A stretch of 64,000 bases of DNA from Leptospira sp. (GCA_027533185.1 JAPZTS010000013.1:1-64000), one strand, 5' to 3'; numbered from the stretch's first letter, positions 24,922 to 34,051 are shown. The notes: generated from the letters alone by a model not told the origin. A program made the numbers and translations.

Positions 24922-26982
24922 ATGTCAAAAAAACTGCTCGTGACAAGTGCACTTCCCTATGCTAATGGATCCATTCATTTGGGCCATGTACTGGAGGCTG
25001 TTCAGACCGATATTTGGGTTCGTTTCCAAAAACTAATCGGTAATTCCTGCCATTTTTTTTGTGCTGATGACACCCATGGCACGCCTATTATGATCGCTGC
25101 AAAAAAAATGGGAAAAACCCCAGAAGAAATGATTGGCGATGTGCAAAAAGAACACTATCGAGATTTAACTTCCTTTTTGGTAGAGTATGACAATTATTAT
25201 ACGACCAACTCAATCGAAAATAAAGAATTCTCAGAATCAATTTATCTAACATTAAAAAAGAAAGGTCATATTGTTTCTAGGAACATTGAACAATCATACT
25301 GCGAACATGATAAGATGTTTTTGCCCGATAGATTTATCAAAGGAACTTGTCCAAAATGCGGAGCAAAGGATCAGTATGGTGATTCCTGTGAGGTTTGTGG
25401 TACGAGCTACTCTCCCAAGGACCTAAAGGATTCTAGTTGTGCAATCTGTGGAAATCCACCCGTACTCAAAGAATCAAAACATTTGTTTTTTAAACTGCAA
25501 GACTTCCAATCCCAACTCAAAACCTGGATGGAAGAGGGCGATCGATTGAATGAAGGAGCCCAAAAAAAATTACAAGAATGGTTTCATTCAGGACTCCAGG
25601 AATGGGATATAAGTCGTGACGGTCCTTACTTCGGATTTGCAATCCCGGAAGAGGAAAATAAATACTTTTATGTTTGGTTGGATGCGCCTATCGGATATAT
25701 GGCGGCCTCTAAAAATTACTTTAAAGATGAAAATGTCTTCAATGAATATTGGAAAGATGGAAAAGGCGAAATCATTCATTTTATAGGAAAGGATATTTTA
25801 TACTTTCATGGACTGTTTTGGCCTGCTATGCTTATGGGTGCCGACTATAAAACTCCAACTCAATTAAATGTTCATGGCTTTTTGACAGTGAATGGTGAAA
25901 AAATGTCCAAGTCCCGCGGAACATTTATCAATGCTTCAACATTTTCAAAATACTTAGATACCGAACATTTTCGCTTTTATATGGCATGTCGCTTAGGTTC
26001 CGGAATGGAAGATGTTGATATTTCTTTTGATGATTTTGTCTCAAGAGTTAATGCTGACTTAATCGGAAACTTAGTGAATTTGGTTTCTCGAGTTTCTACC
26101 TCCATTTTAGATAAAATGGATCGTAAACTTGGATTTCTTTCGAAAGAAGGCGAATTATTGGTTTCGGAATTGTTATCTAGAGAATCTGAAATAAGGGATG
26201 CATACCAAAATCGTAACTATTCTAAGGTTATGCGAGAGATAACTTCCCTTGGCGATAAGGTCAATAAGTATGTAAATGATTACGCACCGTGGAATTTAGT
26301 AAAAACTGATCTTGAGAAAGCTAGAGATGTTGTTACGACCTCACTAAATTGTGCAAAAATTCTGTTTACATATCTTGCTCCAGTATCACCAAAAATCCAT
26401 GAAACTGTAAAACAATTGTTCCAATTGGAAAAAATGGATTTTTTAAACTTAAATATCCGTTTGGAAAACCAAACTCTTGCGCCTTACCAAATGCTCTCTA
26501 AACGCGTTGAGGAAAAAAATATTACTATTATGATTGAAGAAACCAAAAAAGATTTTGAATCTAAAAATCCAACAAAAGAAAATTCTAACTCAGCTGATCA
26601 ATCGAGTTCAAAGGAAGAAAAATCTAAAGAATCTTCCCTAACACCAAACGACGATGGATATATCACGATTGATGAACTTTCCAAGGTGGAGCTCCGTGTG
26701 GGAGAGATATTAGAAGCTGGACCAGTCGAAGGTGCGGATAAATTACTCTTCGTAAAAGTCAACTTAGGCGAAAAAGGAATTAAAAATGTTTTTGCTGGTA
26801 TCAAAGTGGCCTATAGTCCAGAAGAGTTATTAGGCAAAAAGGTAGTTGTAGTATCTAATTTGAAACCAAGGCAAATGAAATTTGGACTATCTGAGGCGAT
26901 GTTACTTGCATCGGGAAAGGAAAAAACTCTATCTTTATTTGTCCCAGATCGACAAGCGAATCCTGGGGATTTATTAAAGTAA
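24922..26982 (+). CDS. metG: Methionyl-tRNA synthetase
   Basis: A 686-residue class I enzyme with the HLGH form of the HIGH motif (PYANGSIHLGH, about residues 13-23) and KMSKSRGT (about 330). The zinc knuckle (CPKCG...CEVCG...CAICG) lies at about 145-180. An extra C-terminal OB-fold tRNA-binding domain (about 585-686, KVELRVGEILEAGPVEGADKLLFV) follows a low-complexity linker of Glu, Ser and Lys. Length and domain order match bacterial dimeric MetG. The three genes that follow are closely spaced on the same strand, so it may head a longer transcript. Confidence 0.95.
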   Translation: MSKKLLVTSALPYANGSIHLGHVLEAVQTDIWVRFQKLIGNSCHFFCADDTHGTPIMIAAKKMGKTPEEMIGDVQKEHYRDLTSFLVEYDNYYTTNSIENKEFSESIYLTLKKKGHIVSRNIEQSYCEHDKMFLPDRFIKGTCPKCGAKDQYGDSCEVCGTSYSPKDLKDSSCAICGNPPVLKESKHLFFKLQDFQSQLKTWMEEGDRLNEGAQKKLQEWFHSGLQEWDISRDGPYFGFAIPEEENKYFYVWLDAPIGYMAASKNYFKDENVFNEYWKDGKGEIIHFIGKDILYFHGLFWPAMLMGADYKTPTQLNVHGFLTVNGEKMSKSRGTFINASTFSKYLDTEHFRFYMACRLGSGMEDVDISFDDFVSRVNADLIGNLVNLVSRVSTSILDKMDRKLGFLSKEGELLVSELLSRESEIRDAYQNRNYSKVMREITSLGDKVNKYVNDYAPWNLVKTDLEKARDVVTTSLNCAKILFTYLAPVSPKIHETVKQLFQLEKMDFLNLNIRLENQTLAPYQMLSKRVEEKNITIMIEETKKDFESKNPTKENSNSADQSSSKEEKSKESSLTPNDDGYITIDELSKVELRVGEILEAGPVEGADKLLFVKVNLGEKGIKNVFAGIKVAYSPEELLGKKVVVVSNLKPRQMKFGLSEAMLLASGKEKTLSLFVPDRQANPGDLLK

Positions 26983-26984
26983 GA

Positions 26985-28283
26985 ATGATACTCAATTCAC
27001 AAGAGTTGCTTTTAGAAAAGGAAATCCAAGGGATTAAATTTAGTCTCTATGGAAAGATGATTCTCTTAACTCTTGTAACAATTGCTTCCTTTTTTGTTGC
27101 CTACTCATTGCGCGAATTATGGTCAGTGTTGACCTTTTCCATATTTCTTAATATTATATTATACGTATTAAGTAAGCTTTTGCGAAAAAGGAAATATATT
27201 TCATTAGTTGGACTCGTTTGCGTATTTTTAGACCTTGCGATTATTAGCGTTTTACCATTGATTTGGTATGGATCGATTGGAACTGAATCTCCCATGCCAA
27301 AGGCATATTTGGTAAAAACTTACATTCATTTTTTAATCGCTGGTACTCTTGTGATGAATGCATTTAGTCTGCAACCTATTTATCCGTTAATCTATGCTTT
27401 GGGAGTGGTTATTAGCCAAGCATGTTTATTATTCTACGCACAACAAGACCAAAAAATTTTACCTAGTGCAAATTTTAAAGAACTTGTACTCGGTGATCCA
27501 ATCCTCTTAAATAATTATATATTGAGTATGGGTATCATTGGAACTCTTGGGTTTTTCCTTGCGTATCTTACATTTCGAGTTAGGCGAACCGTTGTCCAAG
27601 CTGTTCAAAATGAATTAAAGCTCCAAAAGCTGTCAGAACATTTTTCTCCCACTACTTTGAATGATGGACTTAGAAATTCTGAGTCTCTAATCCCGACTGT
27701 CGGAATGGAAATCAAAGTAGCGGTAATGTATTGCGACATTGTTGGTTTTACTATTCTTTCAGAGACGATAGGTGTGGAAAGAACTATGGAGCTTTTGTCT
27801 GCTTACCATGGACTCGTTTTGGAAAAGGCATTCGAATTCAAAGGTACTTTGGATCATTTTGTTGGAGATGGAGTTTATGTTACATTCGGTACACCATTTT
27901 CTACAGGGGCCGACTCAGAAAATGCCCTTTTGTGTTCTCTTGCCATTTTAGACAAACTGAGTGAATTTAATAGAATCAGAGAGACGAAATCTGAAAAAGC
28001 AATTCATTTGCGCATAGGTCTCCACTATGGAAATGTACTATTTGGAAATACGGGTGCAGAAAATAATCTAGAGTTTACTGTTATAGGCGATGCAATCACT
28101 GGAGCAAATAGACTGGAAGCCTATGGTAAGGACTTGAAAAAGACATTAATTGTATCCAAAGAATTGATATCTGAGATTCAAAACATTTCGTCGATTCCTA
28201 TAGCAGTAAGCGCAGTAGGAAATCTTCAATCAAAAACGAAAGGTAAAGCAATTGAAGCTTTTTCCGTAGAAAGAAAGCCATGA
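26985..28283 (+). CDS. Membrane-anchored class III nucleotidyl cyclase, atypical active site
   Basis: A 432-residue protein with about six N-terminal membrane helices (residues 20-195) and a C-terminal class III cyclase domain (about 235-420). The two metal-binding Asp are present in CDIVGFT and VGDGVYVTFG. However, the position before VGD that normally holds the base-selecting Lys is His (GTLDHFVGD), and the usual Asn of GDxVNxAxR is Thr (IGDAITGANR), although the Arg is kept. It may have unusual specificity or be inactive. It starts 2 nt after the metG stop and ends overlapping the HisI-like gene. Confidence 0.85.
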   Translation: MILNSQELLLEKEIQGIKFSLYGKMILLTLVTIASFFVAYSLRELWSVLTFSIFLNIILYVLSKLLRKRKYISLVGLVCVFLDLAIISVLPLIWYGSIGTESPMPKAYLVKTYIHFLIAGTLVMNAFSLQPIYPLIYALGVVISQACLLFYAQQDQKILPSANFKELVLGDPILLNNYILSMGIIGTLGFFLAYLTFRVRRTVVQAVQNELKLQKLSEHFSPTTLNDGLRNSESLIPTVGMEIKVAVMYCDIVGFTILSETIGVERTMELLSAYHGLVLEKAFEFKGTLDHFVGDGVYVTFGTPFSTGADSENALLCSLAILDKLSEFNRIRETKSEKAIHLRIGLHYGNVLFGNTGAENNLEFTVIGDAITGANRLEAYGKDLKKTLIVSKELISEIQNISSIPIAVSAVGNLQSKTKGKAIEAFSVERKP

Positions 28284-28960
28284 TACCAATTGCAAAGAAC
28301 AATACAATAGTGCTCCTCCAAAAGGCAGAATTTTTATCTGATACTTTTTTACTTCAGATTTTATCTTCTGGAGATATGGAATCGTATCTAGAAACTTTTG
28401 CATTTCACGATAAACAGTTATTTGTTGATTGTGATGAAGATTGTTTTTTAGTTGTGGATCCTAAGCTATCATTTGTAGATCCTAAATTTTCAGTATCCCA
28501 AACCCAACCACCAGATCTAGACAATTCCAAACTCAAATTAAATACTGCATTGATATCCATATGGAAGGATGGTTCTTTGTCACTTGGCGACGAGGATTTA
28601 GCAAAATATTTAGAACGATTCCCTCCGCTCTGTCCTATTTTAGCTCAAGATCCAACAGGTAAGGACCTAATGCTCGCTTGGGGAAAGAAAGAAAGTTTGC
28701 TCTCCGCAATTCGATCGGGGCTTGGTACATATTTTAGCCGTTCGCGAAATGGCAAGTGGGTTAAGGGAGAAGAGTCAGGTCATTTACAACATCTTAAAGA
28801 AATTTACATAAATCTAGATCCATTTTACATATTGTACAAAACAAACCAGATCGGTGCTGCTTGTCATACAGGATACTATTCGTGTTTTTTTCGAGAGTTA
28901 AAAGATGAGTCCACCGTTTCATTCGTCTATTCTAAGAAAGTGGGAGCTAAAATTGAATAA
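28280..28960 (+). CDS. HisI-like protein with degenerate metal site
   Basis: A 226-residue protein. Residues about 145-220 align by eye with phosphoribosyl-AMP cyclohydrolase: YFSRSRNGKWVKGEESGH and then QIGAACHTGYYSCF, the histidine-biosynthesis HisI signature. The N-terminal 140 residues are not part of HisI. The normal D-C-D-x-D metal loop is N-L-D-P-F here (EIYINLDPFYIL), so two Asp and one zinc Cys are lost while the two later Cys remain. It is therefore probably not an ordinary HisI. It overlaps the cyclase gene by 4 nt. Function is unknown; a binding role for purine-like nucleotides is conjecture. Confidence 0.7.
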   Translation: MIPIAKNNTIVLLQKAEFLSDTFLLQILSSGDMESYLETFAFHDKQLFVDCDEDCFLVVDPKLSFVDPKFSVSQTQPPDLDNSKLKLNTALISIWKDGSLSLGDEDLAKYLERFPPLCPILAQDPTGKDLMLAWGKKESLLSAIRSGLGTYFSRSRNGKWVKGEESGHLQHLKEIYINLDPFYILYKTNQIGAACHTGYYSCFFRELKDESTVSFVYSKKVGAKIE

Positions 28961-29306
28961 AAATATGATATATATCTTACTCATAATCGTCGTTGGTATT
29001 CTAGTATTTTTTTTGAAAAATCGTATTACATCGAACCCCGATGAGGTAAAGGCCAAAATAGCTTCGGGCGCGATGGTTGTAGATGTAAGAACTGTTGGTG
29101 AATACCAATCTGGTCATTACCCTGGTGCTTTGAACATTCCAGTTGATCAAGTCGCAAAACGGGTATCAGAGTTCGGTGAAAAAGACAAACCTATCATCGT
29201 ATATTGCGCCTCAGGCGGGCGGAGTGGAAGTGCAAAGTCCTACTTGGAATCAATTGGTTATACCAATATAACAAACGCAGGTGGACTAAACGATATGCCA
29301 AGGTGA
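28953..29306 (+). CDS. Membrane-anchored rhodanese-like protein
   Basis: A 117-residue protein with an N-terminal membrane anchor (MIYILLIIVVGILVFFL) and a single rhodanese domain whose active-site loop is CASGGRSG, with the nucleophile Cys. It would handle sulfane sulfur outside the membrane. The start is taken as the TTG at 28953 because a GGGAG site lies 6 nt upstream; the ATG at 28965 is the alternative. The start overlaps the previous gene, so it belongs to the metG-cyclase-HisI-like transcript. A perfect 10-bp hairpin covers its stop codon. Confidence 0.8.
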   Translation: MNKNMIYILLIIVVGILVFFLKNRITSNPDEVKAKIASGAMVVDVRTVGEYQSGHYPGALNIPVDQVAKRVSEFGEKDKPIIVYCASGGRSGSAKSYLESIGYTNITNAGGLNDMPR

Positions 29307-29332
29307 ACGAAAGAGCTACATTCTCTTTCGTT
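29306..29332 (+). terminator. Bidirectional terminator-like hairpin between convergent genes
   Basis: AACGAAAGAG (29306-29315) pairs perfectly with CTCTTTCGTT (29323-29332), with a 7-nt loop. It spans the 3' ends of the rhodanese gene and the convergent NTF2-like gene. There are only weak T runs on either side, so termination in both directions is plausible but not proven. Confidence 0.5.
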
Positions 29333-29789
29333 TCATATACATTTGAAGGCCGGTCGTTGCTTCTTTTGATACCTTGTTACCAAGACTTGGTAGCCAGCCC
29401 AATAGATAGCCGACCGGTCCCATAGCCATCCCTAGCCATTTCCACATGGAAAAATGATCCTTGTGAGTACGTATCTTTCCGTTCTCAAACGTAAATTCGG
29501 CATGGATTTTATTGTGAACCATCCTACCCGTTTTGCTGAAATTGTAATCAGCTTCCCAATCTGCCGATCCTTTTTCTCCATCCGCCTTGATATTGGAAAA
29601 ACGAATGGTAAGATTTTGGCTCCTTTCCAATAGCATAAGCCACATAGCACCTGCTTCTTTCCCTTTTAGGTCTCGGAACGCAGGATCGGAGAATTCAATG
29701 TTCTCGTGGTAACAGGAGACCATTGAATTCCCATCTTTGTTTTGGAATGCAGAATAAAATTTAGTGATCAATTCTTCGTTAGGGTGCAT
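29316..29789 (-). CDS. NTF2-like (SnoaL-type) protein
   Basis: A 157-residue cytoplasmic protein of the nuclear-transport-factor-2 fold. The N-terminal helix HPNEELITKFYSAFQNKDG and MVSCYHENIEFSDPAF are typical, and the aromatic-rich sheet segments (WEADYNFSKTGRMVHNK, FENGKIRTHKDHF) line a hydrophobic pocket. Members are binding proteins or isomerases; no catalytic set can be assigned here. The last 30 residues (from about 120, WLGMAMGPVGYLLGW) are hydrophobic and may form a membrane-associated tail. It is convergent with the rhodanese gene. Confidence 0.75.
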   Translation of the reverse strand: MHPNEELITKFYSAFQNKDGNSMVSCYHENIEFSDPAFRDLKGKEAGAMWLMLLERSQNLTIRFSNIKADGEKGSADWEADYNFSKTGRMVHNKIHAEFTFENGKIRTHKDHFSMWKWLGMAMGPVGYLLGWLPSLGNKVSKEATTGLQMYMKRKRM

Positions 29790-29840
29790 AGTGGGGTAAA
29801 TTATGTGTGTACTTTTGGAAAGAGAGCAAGAAAAAAAGTT

Positions 29841-30362
29841 ATGAAGCGACTTCTATTTGTATCCTTTGGGATCAGTTTTTTACTCATCGCCCTAGTTGGA
29901 TTATTTTTGGGAGCCGGTATGTATTCGGAACCAAAGTTTGAAGGATCTTTAACGGAATGGCTGAAGGCGGAAGACGAAGATATTTGGGCTTATTTAACCG
30001 ATGTGAAAGATTTACCCAATCGACGCTCAGAAGTTCAATCCATAGAAATTATTGACACCTTCTCGGATGGTTCTCCTAAAAAATGGAGAGAAATTCCGAA
30101 CCTTGGAGGTTACATGATATTTGAAGTTCAAGAAAGAATTAAGCCTAAGATTTGGAAGATTTCTCTCATAAATTCCAATTTTAAGTTTCGTGGGACATGG
30201 ACTTATACCTTGGAAAAAAAAGCACCGGGAACCAGTTTTACGATAAAAGAGGAAAGTGAAATCCAAAGTCTCCTGGTAAGGGGTGCTACATTTCTTTCTG
30301 GAAGAGATGCAAACCTCCAAAAAGAAATGGGTTTTATTAGAAATCGATTTAGCGGACGTTAA
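29841..30362 (+). CDS. Membrane-anchored SRPBCC/polyketide cyclase-like protein
   Basis: A 173-residue protein with one N-terminal membrane helix (FVSFGISFLLIALVGLFLG) followed by a domain that resembles the START/SRPBCC fold: a WAYLTDVKDLPNRRSEVQSIEI beginning, a central sheet and a final helix. Such proteins bind lipophilic ligands. The start is the ATG at 29841; the earlier in-frame ATG at 29742 lies inside the convergent gene's coding region. No ribosome site is clear. It is convergent with the hydrolase gene that follows. Confidence 0.6.
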   Translation: MKRLLFVSFGISFLLIALVGLFLGAGMYSEPKFEGSLTEWLKAEDEDIWAYLTDVKDLPNRRSEVQSIEIIDTFSDGSPKKWREIPNLGGYMIFEVQERIKPKIWKISLINSNFKFRGTWTYTLEKKAPGTSFTIKEESEIQSLLVRGATFLSGRDANLQKEMGFIRNRFSGR

Positions 30363-30382
30363 ACAAATCTGCAAAAACCAAT

Positions 30383-32263
30383 TTATGGTAATTTGAGGAT
30401 CCATTCATTTGCACCTTGGCAAATTTTACGAACGGTTTCACCATGGAAAATGATTCCAAGGTGTCCTTGTTCATATTTGGATACAACTTTGTTTTCGGAT
30501 GGGAGTAGATCTAAGTCATCCAAGGTTTCTTCGGGTACAATTTTATCGATTGTGCCAACGACACTATAGATTGGTAGGTTAAAGTTTTTGATAAAGTTCT
30601 CAGTATAATTTATCTTACCATCATTTGACCAAAAACTTTTTTCATTCGAAATTTGACTTTGGAAAAATTGCATAATAACAGAAACAGATTCTTCGCAAAA
30701 CACATCTTCCATGAGAAAATACCATTCTGGCGGTGTGATTTCCTTATATCCTACGAAGTCTTTGATTGTTAAGACTTTAGTTCCAATATCATAACTGAAA
30801 TTTCTAAGCCCAGAATGAAGATTTAGAACAAGTTTGAAAAATTTCTTCAAATCAATCGTTTGGATGGTTGCTTGCATCGAAAACGAAGCCATACTCAAAA
30901 TCATATCGGACAACATTTTATGGGGCAACATATTGAAGCCTTTTTTAAGAGTGTCCAAGCCAATAAAGTTAGATTTCAGACTAATGTAGTTAGGCGAAGT
31001 GATGGATACTATGCCTGCTATGTATTCTTCTGGTTTGGGAAGATTGTATTCTTCCTTCATCGCTTTGATTTGGTCGTAGGAAGAAACATAAAATCGTGGG
31101 ATCATACCACCCATAGAATGACCTACGACTACGGTTCTTTCGCTCGGATAGTGCCAACGAATCCAACGGAGTACCTCTGGAAAATCATCTTGGATGTAAT
31201 TGTCAACTGTCCAACCTTCTCTACTACCATGTTTTGGCATGGTTTGTCTGGATCGTCCCCTCATATCCATTAGAAAAACTCGGTATCCATACTTGAGTGC
31301 GAGTTCTTTTGCCAATTTGTCCATTACTGATCTACGGCAAAAAAATCCAGGTATTAGGAGGATATTCTTTCCTGTCGTATTCAATTTTTCAGGTGTAAAA
31401 CTTTTTAAAGATACAGCATAACCTTCCGTAGTTGGAATTATAAAAGATGCATCCATCCGATATTCGATATCGTATTGATGAGATTTAAAGATTATGGATG
31501 TAACGGGTTCTTTTTGGTCTTTTGTTGTTGTATAAAAAAGGTTTTTAGAATTGGACACGGTGTCCGCTTTCTCAATATTCTTTTGCGCAATATAGTGGTC
31601 ATTACCGGATTCCATTTCTTTTGCGACAACAAACTCAATTACATCAAAAAGTGAATACAATTGTAGAGTTAGAGGTCTCAGTTTATCTTCTGGGATTGGA
31701 TCTTTTGTGATTCCCCATAAAATTCCAATGGGATTTTCATTCACAAACAAAGGCAATCCGATCGCATAATTCATTGTTTCCGAAAGTAGTACTTTCTTTT
31801 CGGGGTGAATTACCTCTTCTTTTAGGTTTACAATTGTGATCGCAGGTCGAAGTCCTTTGTTAAAATCTATAATGGCTTGTTGGATGAACCGAGTGGATTC
31901 GTTCCTTGGATCACTGAGATGGATGGGTCGAGATTTTTTTATATATTCGTCGATACCTGGGATTTTTCTCCGTTCTGCGATCTCTCGGAGTTTGAAGTGG
32001 GTAGATGTCGAAACGATTTTCAACTCGTCCTTGTCGATGACCTCGAATATCGAGAAGCTAAAGATAGGCTCATCATCAAAGTCGACTAGAGAAACCATCT
32101 TATTCGTGAAAGATTGCCAGATGCTTTCAATAAATGAAAATGTTGGTTTTGGTACGGGGAAAACAAAGATTCGTTCCGGACTCACCATCAGGCTTTTGTT
32201 TGTGTCCCGAGAGTAGTTTTTGATCAGCCGATCTTCCCAAAATGAAGTTTCTTCAATCGCCAT
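30383..32263 (-). CDS. GAF-alpha/beta hydrolase fusion protein
   Basis: A 626-residue protein. Residues about 60-215 resemble a GAF/PAS-like sensory domain (FSFSIFEVIDKDELKIVS, LPLFVNENPIGILWG). Residues about 280-620 form an alpha/beta hydrolase with nucleophile S383 in GHSMGG, an oxyanion region LLIPGFFCRR, Asp in GTIDKIVPEETL and His in the EQGHLGI segment. The C-terminal half is related to lipases and PHA depolymerase/synthase-like hydrolases. A ligand-regulated esterase is the natural reading, but the substrate is unknown. It appears monocistronic. Confidence 0.75.
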   Translation of the reverse strand: MAIEETSFWEDRLIKNYSRDTNKSLMVSPERIFVFPVPKPTFSFIESIWQSFTNKMVSLVDFDDEPIFSFSIFEVIDKDELKIVSTSTHFKLREIAERRKIPGIDEYIKKSRPIHLSDPRNESTRFIQQAIIDFNKGLRPAITIVNLKEEVIHPEKKVLLSETMNYAIGLPLFVNENPIGILWGITKDPIPEDKLRPLTLQLYSLFDVIEFVVAKEMESGNDHYIAQKNIEKADTVSNSKNLFYTTTKDQKEPVTSIIFKSHQYDIEYRMDASFIIPTTEGYAVSLKSFTPEKLNTTGKNILLIPGFFCRRSVMDKLAKELALKYGYRVFLMDMRGRSRQTMPKHGSREGWTVDNYIQDDFPEVLRWIRWHYPSERTVVVGHSMGGMIPRFYVSSYDQIKAMKEEYNLPKPEEYIAGIVSITSPNYISLKSNFIGLDTLKKGFNMLPHKMLSDMILSMASFSMQATIQTIDLKKFFKLVLNLHSGLRNFSYDIGTKVLTIKDFVGYKEITPPEWYFLMEDVFCEESVSVIMQFFQSQISNEKSFWSNDGKINYTENFIKNFNLPIYSVVGTIDKIVPEETLDDLDLLPSENKVVSKYEQGHLGIIFHGETVRKICQGANEWILKLP

Positions 32264-32342
32264 TGAGCTTCCTTTCTCTAAGTTCTTCTTTTACTGATTT
32301 TTCGACTTTTCAGATGCCTGAGAACTAAAAAATAAAGCAAAT

Positions 32343-33266
32343 ATGCAACAATCTGATTTCGAATCCATCTCTAGAGTATCTGTGCCTGAATTAGACTCCA
32401 TTTTAGGAAAACCCTTCCCAATTTTAAACGATGGCTTTGTCAGGCTGGTAGATTATATGGGTGGCGACGAATCCATTGTACAAGCAGCACGCGTTTCGTA
32501 TGGAAAAGGTACAAAAAAAGTAAATGAAGATCGTGGTCTGATCCGTTACCTAATGCGCCACCGACACAGTACACCATTTGAAATGTGTGAATTGAAACTA
32601 CACGTACGTGTTCCTATGGATACTTGGAGGCAGTGGATCCGACATAGGATGGCAAATGTCAATGAATACTCTACGCGTTACTCCGTAGCGATCGATTCAG
32701 CCCAAACGACTCTTCCGGGAGAATGGAGAGTTCAGTCCTTGGGTAACAAACAAGGTAGTGATGGGTTTCTAGAAAAATCCAAAGGAGACCACCTAACAAA
32801 AAGGGAAACGGAACTACAATCCTTAGCGGGTGAAATCTACCAAGAACGGTTGGATTTGGGTGTAGCAAGAGAACAGGCTAGAAAAGACCTTCCGCTTGCA
32901 ACATATACAGAGGCTTATTGGAAGGTTGATCTTCACAATCTATTGCATTTTTTAGCTCTTCGAATGGATGATCACGCGCAATTAGAAATCCGGCTGTTTG
33001 CGAAAGCAATCGGAGAAGAAATCGTAAAAAAATGGGTTCCTTATACTTGGGAAGCATTCCTGGACTATCGTGTCCATTCCATTCAGCTCAACCAATATGA
33101 CAAAGAAATCATTCGAATCTTGAACACCGACGGAAAAGAGGCTGCCAAAAAAAAGGCAATCGAATTGGGTTTGTTAGATGAAAATGGTTCCACGGAGAAA
33201 AAAAGCCGCGAACGCGCGGAACTGGAAGATAAATTAAAGGAGATGGGTTTTTCAATCCCTTGGTAA
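32343..33266 (+). CDS. thyX: Flavin-dependent thymidylate synthase
   Basis: A 307-residue FAD enzyme that makes dTMP from dUMP with methylenetetrahydrofolate and NADPH. The ThyX signature is present: RHRHSTPFEMCE (about residues 78-89) and the RHRMANVNEYSTRYS motif (about 103-117), which binds FAD and dUMP. It is longer than the usual 220-250 residues because of an N-terminal extension and a charged C-terminal tail. The same window has metF, which also uses methylenetetrahydrofolate. A GGAAAACG hairpin follows the stop. Confidence 0.95.
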   Translation: MQQSDFESISRVSVPELDSILGKPFPILNDGFVRLVDYMGGDESIVQAARVSYGKGTKKVNEDRGLIRYLMRHRHSTPFEMCELKLHVRVPMDTWRQWIRHRMANVNEYSTRYSVAIDSAQTTLPGEWRVQSLGNKQGSDGFLEKSKGDHLTKRETELQSLAGEIYQERLDLGVAREQARKDLPLATYTEAYWKVDLHNLLHFLALRMDDHAQLEIRLFAKAIGEEIVKKWVPYTWEAFLDYRVHSIQLNQYDKEIIRILNTDGKEAAKKKAIELGLLDENGSTEKKSRERAELEDKLKEMGFSIPW

Positions 33267-33273
33267 ATGTAGT

Positions 33274-33301
33274 GGAAAACGTGACTTATGATCCGTTTTC
33301 C
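33274..33301 (+). terminator. Hairpin after thyX
   Basis: GGAAAACG (33274-33281) pairs perfectly with CGTTTTCC (33294-33301) around a 12-nt loop, 8 bases beyond the thyX stop. The tail has no T run, so it is only a possible terminator or 3' barrier. Confidence 0.35.
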
Positions 33302-33358
33302 TCCGAACTGAATATAAATTTGTTGATAATAATTCTCAATTCGATTGTTAGATAGAAT

Positions 33359-34051
33359 ATGAAACTCAAACTCAAATTCTATCCACTCATCCTTGCCTTT
33401 CTTTTTGGTAATTTGTACGCGAATGAGTACGCGGTTGCCAGTTTTGTAAAAGGAAAGGTAAACATTCTTTCCAGCTCCGACTCGCAAAAACTCTGGAAAG
33501 CATTAAAAGTAAATGATCCCATTCGTCCTGGCGATCGAATCAAAACGGGGAATGGCTCCAAAGTAGATTTTACCTTCCAAGAGTCCGAGTTCCGCCTCCA
33601 ACCGAACACAGACTTTACACTAAAAGAATGGGATGCTAAGAAAAAAATAGCGAACATTCATGTGGAATCTGGGGCTTCTTGGTTCCGAGTGAAAGGATTC
33701 CAAGCAGGTCGTTTTCAAGTAAGTAATCCTACGACTACAGCCGGTGTTCGCGGAACCGCATTTGGTGTGTTCTACGAAGAAAAAGAAAAGAAAGGTTATA
33801 CTTGCGTATGTGAAGGGAAGGTCAATATCAATGGCACGGACTTTACAAAAGGAACTGGTGGAGCTCTCGCAAAAGGTGCATCAGATCTAGAAAAAAATGA
33901 ATACAAAGATTTGATAACCAAAGAAGGTTCGACAATTTTAATGAAAGAAAGAATCAAATCCATGCCGATGCTTTCACGTTGCCTACCTTGTCATAAACCG
34001 ATTGGTTGGACTTCGGATGGTTTTTTACCTGATGAGAAGTATGGAAAGTAG
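33359..34051 (+). CDS. FecR-domain secreted protein with CxxCH motif
   Basis: A 230-residue exported protein with a signal peptide (about residues 1-21). A FecR-like domain (about 25-165) contains the RPGDRIKTGNGSKVDF and TAGVRGTAFGVFY segments, as in other leptospiral FecR/LipL45-type proteins. Near the C-terminus, residues C208-L-P-C211-H212 form a CxxCH haem-c attachment motif. No other haem motif is visible. Its stop overlaps the GTG of the barrel gene by 1 nt and a DsbD-like gene follows, so it may be a periplasmic or surface redox component. Haem attachment is inference. Confidence 0.8.
   Translation: MKLKLKFYPLILAFLFGNLYANEYAVASFVKGKVNILSSSDSQKLWKALKVNDPIRPGDRIKTGNGSKVDFTFQESEFRLQPNTDFTLKEWDAKKKIANIHVESGASWFRVKGFQAGRFQVSNPTTTAGVRGTAFGVFYEEKEKKGYTCVCEGKVNINGTDFTKGTGGALAKGASDLEKNEYKDLITKEGSTILMKERIKSMPMLSRCLPCHKPIGWTSDGFLPDEKYGK

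Noticed and set aside
28280..28960. A true hisI gene of histidine biosynthesis
   Set aside because: The signature blocks are present but the D-C-D-x-D metal loop is N-L-D-P-F and a zinc Cys is missing, and no other his genes are nearby.
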